Counted from the stretch's first letter, positions 48,101-56,771 are shown. The stretch: DNA of 64,000 bases from Flammeovirgaceae bacterium UBA2371 (GCA_002345965.1 DDTF01000050.1:29318-93317), one strand, 5' to 3'. Notes: generated by a model from the letters alone, not told the origin. Numbers and translations are program-made.

Positions 48101-49269
48101 GAAAGTAAATCGGTGCGATACACTTTATCAGACTCACCCATGTCCATAAAGCCGACTACGTTACGAAGGGTTTGAGTGTCGTTTTGCCTGTTGAGCAGGT
48201 ACACTTCTACCCGTGTAATGTTTACACCTGATGTTACCTGAGGGAGTGTGCTTAGCCATCCTTCAAAGTTGTCGCGGAAGAACTGACCTAAAAAGAAGTG
48301 GCGGTTTTCATCGTAACTGGAGGCCACAATTTCAAAAGGCCTTCCTTGTGCCGCTCCTCCAGTGCCCCCCTGTATTTCAATGCTTGATTGCTTGCCACGT
48401 TGAGTAGTAGCCAGTGTGGTTACAAAAAGTTTTCCAAATTGCATTTGAGCTTTAACTCCAAAAAGATTTTGTGAGCCGCTAATCAAGCTGTTGTTGAGGG
48501 GTAGGCTCACATTTCCTATTTCAAGTTTTTTGAGTACATCTTCTTTAAATCCAGTGTACTCAACTTTCATATTATTCTGAAAGTCGAAACTGTTGTTGTT
48601 GTCGAAGTTGGTGGTGATGGCCAGTTTCTCGCCCACTTTACCCACTACGCTCAAATTGATTTGCTGATCAAATTCAAATCCACCATTGCGCTGTTGCCGG
48701 ATTGGGATATTGGGATTTTCAATTTTTTGCCAGGACCCACCAAAATCCAAAGTCACGAAACCTCTGGGAATCAGTTCCACATAACTTCCTCCAAAAATTC
48801 TGTCCAGCACCGGGCTGACATAAATTTTAGGTATAATGTTTCTGCTGCTTACGGCACTTTCTCCGTCAAGGGCTCTACTCCGGCTTTGCCAATAGTCTTT
48901 TTTAATTTGCCTGGTTTGTTGCGCATTGAATTCTTCGAATGTCATCATAGACGCAGGTCGGAAGTTGACGTTGCCAATCCTTTCAGAAATGGTGTAGTTC
49001 ATGCCTGTGTCAATCTCTACATCAAGGTTGAAACTTTTAGGGTCACTCAGGAAAAGGGGGGAGTTGGTGGTTCTATTCGAAAATGGATCTCCGTAGCGGT
49101 CGTTGGGTCTGAAGGAAGGTCGGTAAGGGTTGATGGGCCGTCTTCTGGTGGTATCCAACACTTCGATTGAAGTGCTGTCCACCTGCTGCGCCTGTGCGTA
49201 GGAAGCCGGTAGGAATGCAATGCAAAGCAAGCCTACTGCAATGACGAGTTGGTGTTTGGTTAAGGTCAA
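42112..49269 (-). CDS. sprA: Type IX secretion outer-membrane channel SprA (Sov)
   Basis: A 2385-residue protein, the length range of SprA/Sov, the 36-strand outer-membrane translocon of the type IX secretion system. A signal peptide covers about residues 1-27 (YAQAQ). Throughout are alternating strands with regular aromatic residues, as expected of a very large barrel, plus SprA-N-type segments near the start and middle (for example YVELIPRGFVTLDFGGSWQK and the repeat-like ELIPRG/RKIS regions). T9SS exports proteins with a C-terminal sorting signal and supports gliding in some species. It is 2 bp from ruvA, so cotranscribed. No frameshift was seen over the 7.2 kb. Confidence 0.97.
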   Translation of the reverse strand: MTLTKHQLVIAVGLLCIAFLPASYAQAQQVDSTSIEVLDTTRRRPINPYRPSFRPNDRYGDPFSNRTTNSPLFLSDPKSFNLDVEIDTGMNYTISERIGNVNFRPASMMTFEEFNAQQTRQIKKDYWQSRSRALDGESAVSSRNIIPKIYVSPVLDRIFGGSYVELIPRGFVTLDFGGSWQKIENPNIPIRQQRNGGFEFDQQINLSVVGKVGEKLAITTNFDNNNSFDFQNNMKVEYTGFKEDVLKKLEIGNVSLPLNNSLISGSQNLFGVKAQMQFGKLFVTTLATTQRGKQSSIEIQGGTGGAAQGRPFEIVASSYDENRHFFLGQFFRDNFEGWLSTLPQVTSGVNITRVEVYLLNRQNDTQTLRNVVGFMDMGESDKVYRTDLLSSGSSGPTDNNANNLFTNYLKSLSGPQLSADEINTVLGPGSGFGFNNGTDFEKITAARKLSLTEFTFNAQLGYITLQRKLQNDEALAVAFEYTYNGRKYKVGELTEDYSNKSEDQVVFLKLLRPRKISIQDQAGRVIPTWNLMMKNIYNLNVSQLEQEGFQLRVIYRDDRTGIDNPQLQDGDISRTKQLIEVFGLDRLNPYNDPQPDGNFDFVDKLTVNRETGLIIFPYLHPFDSALRNLFAKEPNPTTRDFLTQKYVYSSLYNTTKAEAELIATKNKFYIVGSFKAGSGKDIIIQGFNIAQGSVKVYAGGTPLREGTDYTVDYTFGKVTILNEGILSSGKNITINYEQQDPFAFQTRSLLGTRFDYKLNDDVNIGSTFLYYNERPLISRNLIGTEPARNLQYGLDMNMRKDSRILTKMVDALPFLQTKETSTINLNAEFAQLLPGTSNIVNGDGTSFIDDFENSATPYSLLNAIGWRYSTVPQTPDNRFDASGGAINDITAGYKRAKIAWYQIDNQFYTGSGGRFKPSNIDDADLQNHYVRAVPPTEIFPQFDPFIGNFNEQIFDLAFYPSERGIYNYNPDLNPDGTLKNPTSNWGGITTAIRTEVDFDKANVEYLEFWLMDPFINSNNGRINDGRGNNEPNTTGGQLTFHLGSISEDLMRDGKHAFENGLPADGNLVSGSATENEWGYVTSQQYLNNAFDNSTTARANQDVGLDGVSSAREAEKFSSFVNSVNPAARQIVLEDPSADDFHHFFGDDLDQRNAKILERYKNYNGLENNSPISTGNELFSKSGTTIPDNEDLNQDNTLSDLEEYYIYNIDLKPSTVQVGKKYIVDQITNVVNGDPVTWYLFRIPVRQYDEKFGDINGFKSIRYARMYMTGFSQPIVLRMAKFRAVGNKWRRYEGNLEESSFGEKLEPNLDNFSVSVVNAEENGSGNSEKPGYIPPLQRDRDVTSTVQRRLNEQAVQLCATDLQDGDARAIYKNVTMDFFNYGRIKMFLSAYGQNLQDNQLHAFLRMGSDYDENYYEIEIPLKVTTPGANSIESVWPEENQIDLDLDDLYALKAQRDRESFPLAESFPRSGSKQVGKHLIRILGRPDLSQVKMLMIGVRNPRSTDALPRDVCLWANELRLTDFDRTAGWAANMVLSTKLADLGTITGSVKHISFGYGGVQSKISERARGETTTFDVSANINVDKLLPQNTGLKIPMFLSYENTTMNPNYDPANPDLRLEAALLSFNTEAERSAYKKLIRDESVRRSLNFTNVRKVKVKQDARQHIYDIENFAFTYAFTEATRTNFNLLEDTRKNIKGAVAWQFSPKFTGFEPFKESEVFSSKYLQLIKDINFNPVPTNISVRGELDRSFSKIVYRNAVQDEGGALPNYQKFFVFNRFYNARWNLTKSLSLDYNSRVNAIIDEPDGDIDTKEKQDSVLTNLKKFGRMKNFEQTITANYTLPLDKFPATNWLGAEYRYNVGYSWRAAPLEIEPTLKLGNTIQNTQDQGLTGRVDLTKLYNKVGYLKKINTPKRPPTTVERAKQQPDTVKQAPDLMAVRGFLKLLMSLRNISGTYNITQGTILPGFNPSPNLFGMDKSWSAPGWGFILGEQDPDFRFRARDNGWLSTSEKQTTLFSQVQTRDLGLRASLEPSTDIKIQLDAKKTSSSTFTELFRFDAIENNFVSLSPNRVGSYKVSILSINTAFKNNTSTESSVFQEFEKNIDEIKSRFTTLTGQGYESKSQDVLIPAFIAAYTGKSTDRVSLSPFPNIPIPGWRVDYSGLNKLQPFKDIFQSVTLNHAYTSNYSVLNYNTSLEYEDVGINVPLEEYNSGGNFGSVTNESGELIPIYVISQVLISETFAPLIGVNVRTKKKMTFRFEYKTKRDLALNISNAQITELNSKDWSVELGYTKNNMKLPWKNQGRVTTIKNDITFRLNMSITNNRTIQRKIEEVNTITNGNINFQLRPNVNYVVNQKLNIQFYVDRNINEPLVTNSYRRSTTRVGFKILFNLAQ

Positions 49270-49271
49270 TC

Positions 49272-49862
49272 TTAGGCGTTTTTCAATGCCAGCTTCACTA
49301 GCTCTTCTAAACTAACTGTATTTCCTGATTTTTTAAGGACTGTATCGATGCTCTTTTCGGCTGCTGCTTTTCCAATACCCAACGTCATCAACGCTGTTAA
49401 CGCCTCATTTCGCATGGTATTGTGTCTTATACCCCCCATTCCAACAGTTTCTCCCACTGGCTCTTTTCTTAGTTTATCCTTGAGTTCCAGTATAATGCGT
49501 TGGGCTGTTTTTCCTCCAATACCTTTTACCGCCTGCAAGGCATTCACATCTTCCGAGATGATGGCCTGATGCAGCTCTGTGGGTGGCAAATAAGACAAAA
49601 CAACCATGGCGGTATTGGGACCAACTCCGTTGACACTGATCAGGTTCTGGAACATGGTTTTTTCTGCTTTATTACTGAACCCGTATAAAATATGTGCATC
49701 TTCCCGCACTTGCAGGTAGGTCAATAATTGGATGTTTTCCTTGTCTGTAATTTCAGAAAATGTATTGAGGGAGATGGACACCTGGTACCCAATACCATTC
49801 ACTTCAATGATTACAAAGGTAGGTTCTTTGTGGACTAGCTTTCCCTTTAAAAAAGCAATCAT
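49272..49862 (-). CDS. ruvA: Holliday junction protein RuvA
   Basis: A 196-residue protein with the RuvA plan: OB fold (about 1-62, MIAFLKGKLVHKEPTF), tandem helix-hairpin-helix motifs (about 70-130, LISVNGVGPNTAM and VKGIGGKTAQRIILELKDKL) and a C-terminal three-helix domain (about 150-196) that contacts RuvB. It binds Holliday junctions and helps RuvB migrate them. RuvB and RuvC are not in the window. It is 55 bp after maeB and 2 bp before sprA on the same strand. Confidence 0.97.
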   Translation of the reverse strand: MIAFLKGKLVHKEPTFVIIEVNGIGYQVSISLNTFSEITDKENIQLLTYLQVREDAHILYGFSNKAEKTMFQNLISVNGVGPNTAMVVLSYLPPTELHQAIISEDVNALQAVKGIGGKTAQRIILELKDKLRKEPVGETVGMGGIRHNTMRNEALTALMTLGIGKAAAEKSIDTVLKKSGNTVSLEELVKLALKNA

Positions 49863-49917
49863 ATTCTAAAAAGTATAACCCGCTAAGCTAAAAAAAATAG
49901 ATGACTTAGCCGTTTGA

Positions 49918-52197
49918 TTAAGCACGTTCGTTTTGTTCTCTTAATATGGCATCCACTACTGCTATAGCAGCCATGTTTACAATATCCCTGATTGTACTTC
50001 CCAGTTGGAGTATGTGTACCGGCTTATTCATACCTAATAAAATAGGCCCAATTGCTTCTGCTCCTCCTAGTTCTATCAGCAACTTGTAAGCGATATTGGC
50101 GGAAGCCAGATTGGGGAATATCAGGGTGTTCGCCCCCTCTTCTGCCAACTTGCTAAAGGGATAAACCTCTTTTTGTAAATCTACATTTACAGCAATATTG
50201 GCTTGAATATCTCCATCAATAATCAACTCAGGATAGCGCCTGTTGGCGATCTGGGTAGCATCACGCATTTTGTCAGGTATACTTCCCTTACTGCTTCCAA
50301 AATTGGAATACGAGAGCATGGCCATACGAGGCTTAACATCAAAAAACTTGACACCCATACGTGTGAGCCCAATAATCTCCACCAATTCTTCTGTGGTAGG
50401 ATCCACATTTACCGTGCAGTCAGAGAAGAAGAAAGTGCCTTTCTTATTCATGATGATGTACATTCCTGCCACCCGTTTTACATGGGGTGCAGTACCGATC
50501 ACCTGCAATGCGGGTAATATTGTTTTAGGATAGTCTTTTGTCAATCCGGATATGAGGGCATCAGCGTCACCATGTTCTACCATCATGGCAGCATAGTAGT
50601 TTCTGTCGAGCAATGATTTCTCGCAGTCCTTAAGCGTCAATCCTTTCCTCTGTCGCTTCTCATAGAGTTCTTTTGCGTATTGCTTGATGTTCTCTTTTTG
50701 TTCGTGAGGAGAGATGATGGTGCATTCATGCAATTCAAGCTTGTGCTCTTTGATCAGTGCTTCAATCTCTTTTACATTACCCAGCAAGATCGGTTTGGCT
50801 ATGCCTTCATCCTGAAGTATTTGTGCTGCCTTGAGTATTTTGTGATGATTGGCTTCTGTAAAGACCACACGTTTGGGATTTTTCTTTGCGCGGGTTATTA
50901 CCCTTGATGTAAGCTTTTGATCGATGCCAATTCGCTTCAACAGGGCTTCGTTGTATTTTCCCCAATCGGTGATTTGATGAGCCGCAATACCAGAGTCCAT
51001 GGCTGCCTTTGCCACTGCCGGAGAAATGGAAGTAATCAATCTTGGGTCAAGTGGTTTCGGAATCAGATATTCTCTGCCAAAGTCAATTTTGGTGTTGCCA
51101 TAAGCCCTGGTGACCATATCGGGTACCGTCTCTTTAGCGAGGTTGGCCAATGCATGTACAGCAGCCAGTTTCATGGCTTCATTTATTTCGGAAGCACGAA
51201 CGTCTAACGCACCTCTGAATATATAAGGAAAACCTAATACGTTGTTGATTTGGTTGGGATGATCAGATCGCCCGGTACCCATGATCAAGTCAGGTCTTAC
51301 TTTCTTAGCCACCTCGTAGGCGATTTCTGGGTTGGGGTTGGCCAATGCAAATACAATGGGATCTTTGGACATGCTCAGAATGTCATCAGGAGTAAGTATG
51401 TCGGCTACCGATAAACCCACAAATGCATCGGCACCTTTCAATGCTTCCTGCAGTGTTGATACTTTTCTGGATGTGGCAAATTCAGACTTAATGGGATCAA
51501 GGTTTTTTCTATCCTGATTGATCACTCCCTTGCTATCGCACATGATCAGGTTCTCTTTTTTAAGACCTATGGACAGATAAAGTCTAGAGCAGGAAACGGC
51601 AGCAGCTCCAGCTCCATTAACGACCAGTACAATATTTTCTATTTTTTTGTTAACAATCTCTAATGCATTAATCAAACCAGCAGCAGAAATAATTGCTGTT
51701 CCGTGCTGGTCGTCATGCATTACGGGTATGTTCATCTTTTCCCGCAATTGTTCTTCTATTTTAAAGCACTCCGGAGACTTAATGTCTTCCAGGTTGATTC
51801 CTCCAAAAGTGGGCTCCAGAGATTTTACAATTTTGATAAACTCATCTGGATCTTCTTCTGCGATTTCAATATCAAAGACGTCAATCCCTGCAAATTTTTT
51901 GAATAACACTCCTTTGCCTTCCATTACTGGTTTGGAAGCTTCAGGCCCAATATTACCAAGACCTAGTACGGCCGTGCCGTTGGAAATCACGGCTACCAAA
52001 TTACCCTTTGCGGTATATTTATATACGTCTTCCTTATTGGCAGCAATTTCTTTACATGGTTCCGCTACTCCCGGAGAATAAGCGAGCGCAAGGTCCATTT
52101 GAGAACTCAATACCTTGGTGGGCACCACCTCAATCTTACCCGGCTGACCTTGCGTGTGGTAGTTCAAAGCATCTTGCCTTCTAATCTTAATTGACAT
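49918..52197 (-). CDS. maeB: NADP-dependent malic enzyme, MaeB type
   Basis: A 759-residue multidomain malic enzyme that decarboxylates malate to pyruvate and reduces NADP. The N-terminal malic domain is about residues 15-150 (LAYSPGVAEPCKEIA, GNIGPEASKPVMEGK), the nucleotide-binding domain about 160-390 (VLVVNGAGAAAVSC), and a phosphotransacetylase-like domain about 425-755. In E. coli MaeB this last domain is not an active transferase but allows allosteric control by acetyl-CoA. Length is typical of the family. It is the start of the maeB-ruvA-sprA group, 142 bp after the DUF4837 gene. Confidence 0.95.
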   Translation of the reverse strand: MSIKIRRQDALNYHTQGQPGKIEVVPTKVLSSQMDLALAYSPGVAEPCKEIAANKEDVYKYTAKGNLVAVISNGTAVLGLGNIGPEASKPVMEGKGVLFKKFAGIDVFDIEIAEEDPDEFIKIVKSLEPTFGGINLEDIKSPECFKIEEQLREKMNIPVMHDDQHGTAIISAAGLINALEIVNKKIENIVLVVNGAGAAAVSCSRLYLSIGLKKENLIMCDSKGVINQDRKNLDPIKSEFATSRKVSTLQEALKGADAFVGLSVADILTPDDILSMSKDPIVFALANPNPEIAYEVAKKVRPDLIMGTGRSDHPNQINNVLGFPYIFRGALDVRASEINEAMKLAAVHALANLAKETVPDMVTRAYGNTKIDFGREYLIPKPLDPRLITSISPAVAKAAMDSGIAAHQITDWGKYNEALLKRIGIDQKLTSRVITRAKKNPKRVVFTEANHHKILKAAQILQDEGIAKPILLGNVKEIEALIKEHKLELHECTIISPHEQKENIKQYAKELYEKRQRKGLTLKDCEKSLLDRNYYAAMMVEHGDADALISGLTKDYPKTILPALQVIGTAPHVKRVAGMYIIMNKKGTFFFSDCTVNVDPTTEELVEIIGLTRMGVKFFDVKPRMAMLSYSNFGSSKGSIPDKMRDATQIANRRYPELIIDGDIQANIAVNVDLQKEVYPFSKLAEEGANTLIFPNLASANIAYKLLIELGGAEAIGPILLGMNKPVHILQLGSTIRDIVNMAAIAVVDAILREQNERA

Positions 52198-52339
52198 AAT
52201 TATTTCATTTCAGAAAGACCTGAAATTTACGATTTTAAGTATAAATCACAGGGTCAATGGCAAAAATAAGCACAATGTGACTTTTCAACTGAGATATTGC
52301 TTCTCTGATGAAGGAAGTGCACAAATGCTTTTTTAGAGG

Positions 52340-53422
52340 TTATTTAGTGATTGCCTCGCTGGTTCTAAATGTCCCAAGAATGGTCTCTAATTCTCTCATG
52401 ATTTCACGTTGATCTTTGCTGGGGCTGAACGTGAATCCTTCCACATAATAAAACTTACCTTTTGCTTCGTCCACCATTGCAAATCCAACGAATGGACCGC
52501 CCATAGAGAAATTATTAGCGCGCCAAAGTCCTCTCATTTCGATGGCATATTTTCCATTCATGTTCACTTCTTTGGTGGTAACTGGAATGAATGGAACGGT
52601 GGTTTCAGTTTTAAGATAGGAGTTGGCTACTTCCGGATCTTCAAACAAATACTTCTCACAAAATTGATCACGCAATGCAATCAGATTTTCTTTCTTAAAC
52701 TGATCCTGTGATTGGTAAGGCACAGCGGCAATAAAAATATCTTTGTCTACAGAAGGATTGATTTGTCTCATCCACAAAAATTCTTTGTTGTTGATGACCA
52801 ACTTGTAACCAAAAGGTATTTTGATGTCGCAGTCCATGTTCTGCTTAAGCCAATCACTTACTCCGGTTATTTGCCCTGACTTATACAAGGAGACACCTAA
52901 TCGCTCTTTCTCTTTTCGGTTGAAATGTTCTATTAGATAATGTCCCTTACTGCGAAGGTTGGCAATTAATTCTTTTTCCGTATTGCCGTAGAGATACATG
53001 GCCTCCTGACCTTTGGCATAAACATCTGACATGGTTAATACATAGCTGTCAGGGTCACTCTTAATTTTTTCTAACGACTCAGGTGTAAATAATCCTTTGA
53101 GCATATTGGCGCCAGCAGAATTTCTGTCAAGTGTAACAGCAAAGATGAGGTTACGCCTCTGCTTTAATACAAAATTTAATTTTCGGGGGTCGATCCAACG
53201 CATATGAAATATCGACTCTTTTCTGGGAAGTCCTTCCATTTCAATGCGAAACAGGGAGTCTACCACCTCACCTAATTTTCCTTGCCATTGAACAGAATCC
53301 ATCACCAGATACATATCACCGGAAAGGCCTGAAGCAGGAGGTAAATTTTCCTTTCCATTACAGGACCATAAAAAAAATACAGCTAGTCCGCTTATCAGTA
53401 AACCCTTCATGAATGCAAACAT
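52340..53422 (-). CDS. DUF4837 lipoprotein
   Basis: A 360-residue lipoprotein (lipobox LWSC, Cys near residue 21). The rest matches the DUF4837 pattern: SGDMYLVMDSVQWQGKLGE near the start, DWLKQNMDCDIKIPFGYKL in the middle, and MRGLWRANNFSMGGPF followed by YYVEGFTFSPSK late. The family is restricted to Bacteroidota and has no known function. It stands alone between the LysM transglycosylase (110 bp) and maeB (142 bp), with no clear terminator on either side. Confidence 0.85.
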   Translation of the reverse strand: MFAFMKGLLISGLAVFFLWSCNGKENLPPASGLSGDMYLVMDSVQWQGKLGEVVDSLFRIEMEGLPRKESIFHMRWIDPRKLNFVLKQRRNLIFAVTLDRNSAGANMLKGLFTPESLEKIKSDPDSYVLTMSDVYAKGQEAMYLYGNTEKELIANLRSKGHYLIEHFNRKEKERLGVSLYKSGQITGVSDWLKQNMDCDIKIPFGYKLVINNKEFLWMRQINPSVDKDIFIAAVPYQSQDQFKKENLIALRDQFCEKYLFEDPEVANSYLKTETTVPFIPVTTKEVNMNGKYAIEMRGLWRANNFSMGGPFVGFAMVDEAKGKFYYVEGFTFSPSKDQREIMRELETILGTFRTSEAITK

Positions 53423-53532
53423 TTAATACATAGTACTAATTCAAAACCTCCTTAAAGGTCACAACCCATTATGGGAGTTATTGTTATTGAATCTGAACGA
53501 ATGGTGTATTACTGCAAGTAGAAGTACACCTT

Positions 53533-54996
53533 TCAACCAACGATTAGCTTCTGCCCTGGCTGAAGTTTGGTTGATTTTAGATTATTCAGAGTTTTCAGTT
53601 TTTCAATTGTCAAGCCTTCAAATTTTCTAGAGATATCCCACAGGGTGTCTCCAGGCTGCACAATATAAATATTAGAACCGGATGTCTTTACAGGCAATGG
53701 TACTTTGGTGGTATTACTGGCTACAGCAGTAGGCTGGTCAGTTCGAACAGAAGGGAGTATCCAGATATTCAGGCGTTGTCCTATCCTAATGGTGTTGCTG
53801 CTCAAATTGTTCCAGGTTTTGATGTCACCTACGCGTACACCATAACGCTCCGCGATTCTCCCCAACACATCACCGGATTTTACCCGGTATGCAACGAGTT
53901 CCCGGCCATAGGTGCTCCCTAAGGTATTCTTGGCAAGGGCTTGCAATTCTTCTTTTCCAACACGGGAGGCAGAATCAAGAATAAAATCCTTGTTGAGCAT
54001 GAGATTTTCCTTTGCTGCAAGTGGCACCTTAATCACGTACTGTCTTCCTGTTTCCGGAATAGCCTTGCGCAAAACGGATGGATTAAGCTTAAGCATATCC
54101 TCCATATTGGCACCTGTAAGGTTGGCAAAAGTTTCGAAATGCAGGAAACGATTGACCATGAGCGTATCATGAGCAACGAGCGGAGCCTCGGGTGCTTCAA
54201 ACAAATTATGTTGATCAGAATAGTTCAGAGTGTAAATGATGGCAATAAACTGAGGCAGATAAGATCGCGTTTCTCTAGGCAGGTAATTATAGATTTCCCA
54301 AAAGTCTTTTTTGTATCCCGATCTGCGTATTGCTTTCCTTACATTACCAGGACCGGAGTTATATGCTGCCAGCGCAAGCTCCCAGTCGTTGAACATTCCA
54401 TACAATTGACTAAGGTATTTGCAAGCGGCCTCTGTCGATTTCTCAGGATCCATACGATCGTCAATGTACCAATCGTTGTAAAGGCCAAAATGTCTTCCTG
54501 TTGCGGACATGAATTGCCACAAACCAACGGCCCTTGCTCGCGAAACAGCTCGGGGATTTAGGCCAGACTCTACGATGGATAGATATTTTAGCTCATCAGG
54601 CAAACCATATTTAGCCAGGTATTTTTCAAAAAGAGGAAAGTATAAATCTTTTCTTCTCAAAACCATGCGTGTATAGTCCCTGTCCTTTATAGTAAAGTAA
54701 TTGATAAACGCATGAGTGCGATCGTTATAAGTTAGTCGAATGTCTCCCTGGATGCAGCTCAGTCGATCGGCCACCAATTCAGGGGATTCGCTCGCAGGAA
54801 TAAATTCGGGCTCGACTATCTGGGCAAATCCAAATTCCAAATTAAGCGTGTCGAAGGTAAGCGCAGCATCAAGCTCTGCAGAAAGCAGAGAATCCAGATT
54901 AATGTCCTCCTTACTCTGGGCAACAATGTGCTGAGAAAAAATAAAAGTCAGCGCAAGTAAAAAATATGTCTTCACGGATATTGGGTTAATTATCAA
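53533..54996 (-). CDS. LysM lytic transglycosylase (MltD-like)
   Basis: A 487-residue secreted peptidoglycan lytic transglycosylase. The signal peptide covers about residues 1-26. The SLT domain is about 125-255, with catalytic Glu E143 (YLSIVESGLNPRA), AVGLWQFMSATGRHFGL and the AAYNSGPGNV loop. Two LysM domains follow, at about 369-412 and 443-486, which bind the glycan strand. This is the MltD arrangement. It cuts septal or sidewall peptidoglycan and may act with the EnvC-like activator encoded nearby. It starts 4 bp after gatA. Confidence 0.95.
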   Translation of the reverse strand: MIINPISVKTYFLLALTFIFSQHIVAQSKEDINLDSLLSAELDAALTFDTLNLEFGFAQIVEPEFIPASESPELVADRLSCIQGDIRLTYNDRTHAFINYFTIKDRDYTRMVLRRKDLYFPLFEKYLAKYGLPDELKYLSIVESGLNPRAVSRARAVGLWQFMSATGRHFGLYNDWYIDDRMDPEKSTEAACKYLSQLYGMFNDWELALAAYNSGPGNVRKAIRRSGYKKDFWEIYNYLPRETRSYLPQFIAIIYTLNYSDQHNLFEAPEAPLVAHDTLMVNRFLHFETFANLTGANMEDMLKLNPSVLRKAIPETGRQYVIKVPLAAKENLMLNKDFILDSASRVGKEELQALAKNTLGSTYGRELVAYRVKSGDVLGRIAERYGVRVGDIKTWNNLSSNTIRIGQRLNIWILPSVRTDQPTAVASNTTKVPLPVKTSGSNIYIVQPGDTLWDISRKFEGLTIEKLKTLNNLKSTKLQPGQKLIVG

Positions 54997-55000
54997 CTCT

Positions 55001-56446
55001 TTAACAAGAAGAATATTCGAAGTTCATCAAAACTTTCGAGAATTGAAAAAGTTTGGCTTCTTCAAAGTCATCCGCAGCTATCTGAAGACCAATAGGCAGC
55101 CCCTCCAGATCTTTGCCGATGGGCAGTGAGATTGCCGGAATGCCCGCCACGTTGGCATGCACTGAGTATAAATCGGCCAGATACATGGCAACGGGATTTT
55201 CAGTGTGCTCACCCAGCTTAAATGCAGTGGAGGGTGTTGTGGGCATGATGATGAAATCGTAATCTTTAAAGATTTCCTTTGTCTTTTGCCTGATCAGGTT
55301 CCTCACTTTTTGCGCCTTGGTATAGTAGGCATCGTAATAGCTGGCACTTAACACAAATGTGCCCAGCAAGATCCTTCGTTGCACTTCTTTTCCAAACCCT
55401 TCGGACCTCGATTTTTTATACATCGACTCAAGGTCTTTTGTATTGCTGCTCCGATAACCATAGCGCACTCCATCGTATCGAGAGAGGTTAGAGCTGGCTT
55501 CAGCAGTTGCAAGAATGTAATAGGTAGGCAAGGTATACTCCAATAAAGGAAAGTCAATACCTTGTATGGTGTGACCGTCCTCCTTCAATTGAGTCAGGGT
55601 TTGAGTGAGTGCACTTTTTATTTCTCGCTGCAATACATCCGATTGTAAAGTGCCATTGATATAAGCGATCTTATATTTTTTTTCGCCCGAAATTTTTAGC
55701 AGTTCCGAATAAGCAGCTACCGATTGGTGGGAAACTGTACTATCCATTTCATCCTCACCAGCAATCACTTCAAGTACGAGAGCAATATCTTCTATGTTTT
55801 TCGAAAAAATACCAACGCAATCGAACGAAGAACCATAGGCAATCAGACCGTACCTTGAGATGCGCGAGTAAGTAGGTTTTAAACCCACTACGCCACAAAA
55901 GGCAGCAGGCTGTCGAACCGAGCCTCCCGTATCTGACCCAATGGAAACCTGACACATATCAGCCATTACAGCCACTGCCGATGCACCTGAAGATCCGCCC
56001 GGAACCCGGGATTCATCAATACTATTTAAGGTTGGCCCAAAGGCAGAGTTTTCGTTGGAAGAGCCCATTGCAAATTCATCACAGTTTTGTCTACCAATGA
56101 TAATGGCATCTTCATCCAGCAAACGTTGAACGATAGTAGCATTGTATTGAGCGATAAAGCCATCCAGAATTTTGCTGCTGGCCTGCAGCGGATGATCTTT
56201 ATAAGAGAATACATCTTTGAGACCTACAACAAGGCCTGCCAGTTTTCCGGCAGTGCCTCGCTTTATTTTTTCATCAATTTCAGCTGCTTTTTCAAGCGCT
56301 TCTTTCTCATACACACTCAAAAAAACATTGAGGTGTAATTTATTCTTGATTACTGATAAGTGATGTTGAACCCTGTCTACACAGGAAGACTTATTTTGAT
56401 AAAGGGATTGCTGAAATTTGGAGAAACTTGAATCCGTTTTCAACAC
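55001..56446 (-). CDS. gatA: Glutamyl/aspartyl-tRNA amidotransferase subunit A (GatA)
   Basis: A 481-residue amidase-signature enzyme, the ammonia-producing subunit of GatCAB, which turns misacylated Glu-tRNA(Gln) or Asp-tRNA(Asn) into the correct form. The Ser-cisSer-Lys triad is present: K77 (GLKDVFSYKD), Ser152/153 (GGSSGASAVA) and S176 (GSDTGGSVRQP). Length is that of GatA and the C-terminus fits. gatB and gatC are not in this window. The start shares one base with the tatA stop, and the transglycosylase starts 4 bp later, so it belongs to the same transcript. Confidence 0.93.
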   Translation of the reverse strand: MLKTDSSFSKFQQSLYQNKSSCVDRVQHHLSVIKNKLHLNVFLSVYEKEALEKAAEIDEKIKRGTAGKLAGLVVGLKDVFSYKDHPLQASSKILDGFIAQYNATIVQRLLDEDAIIIGRQNCDEFAMGSSNENSAFGPTLNSIDESRVPGGSSGASAVAVMADMCQVSIGSDTGGSVRQPAAFCGVVGLKPTYSRISRYGLIAYGSSFDCVGIFSKNIEDIALVLEVIAGEDEMDSTVSHQSVAAYSELLKISGEKKYKIAYINGTLQSDVLQREIKSALTQTLTQLKEDGHTIQGIDFPLLEYTLPTYYILATAEASSNLSRYDGVRYGYRSSNTKDLESMYKKSRSEGFGKEVQRRILLGTFVLSASYYDAYYTKAQKVRNLIRQKTKEIFKDYDFIIMPTTPSTAFKLGEHTENPVAMYLADLYSVHANVAGIPAISLPIGKDLEGLPIGLQIAADDFEEAKLFQFSKVLMNFEYSSC

Positions 56447-56664
56447 TATTTACTTCCTTCGTCAATTTTGGCTTCCTTGCCAGCATCGTCAACTTCTTTT
56501 TTTACATCTTTTACCGCATCCTTGAATTCACGGATGCCTTTTCCAAGGCCCTTTGCAAAATCAGGAATTTTTTTAGCGCCAAAAAACACCAAAACAAAAA
56601 GTCCGATAACTACCCACTCACCCATTCCGGGCATTCCAAACAAAAGAATAGCATTCATATGCAT
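56446..56664 (-). CDS. tatA: Twin-arginine translocase subunit TatA
   Basis: A 72-residue TatA/E protein: one transmembrane helix (about residues 14-32), the FGAKKIPDFAKGLGKG amphipathic helix and an acidic/basic tail (VKKEVDDAGKEAKIDEG). It forms the pore of the Tat pathway for folded proteins. TatB and TatC are not here. A -7-like box (TATCTTTA, minus strand, 56685-56678) lies 14 bp upstream, so it probably starts a transcript that continues into gatA. The Tat-signal aminotransferase at 3716 is a possible client. Confidence 0.95.
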   Translation of the reverse strand: MHMNAILLFGMPGMGEWVVIGLFVLVFFGAKKIPDFAKGLGKGIREFKDAVKDVKKEVDDAGKEAKIDEGSK

Positions 56665-56677
56665 TAATTTAGAAGTG

Positions 56678-56685
56678 TAAAGATA
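56678..56685 (-). promoter_or_regulatory. Possible tatA -7 box
   Basis: TATCTTTA on the minus strand, 7 of 8 positions of TAnnTTTG, 14 bp before the tatA start codon. A TTTTA 19 bp upstream is a poor -33 element. Confidence 0.35.
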
Positions 56686-56771
56686 GACATTTATTGATGT
56701 AACGTAAAATTGCCGCTGGAAGCGTGCAATTGCTTTCTTTTACAAAAAGCATGCGAATAAGCTCTGATTTG

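Noticed and set aside
48661..49170. 169-residue plus-strand open frame
   Set aside because: Antisense to the 5' part of sprA and without recognisable composition or neighbours.
53941..54561. 206-residue plus-strand open frame
   Set aside because: It lies antisense within the LysM transglycosylase, whose SLT and LysM motifs are clear; no start context or recognisable protein features.
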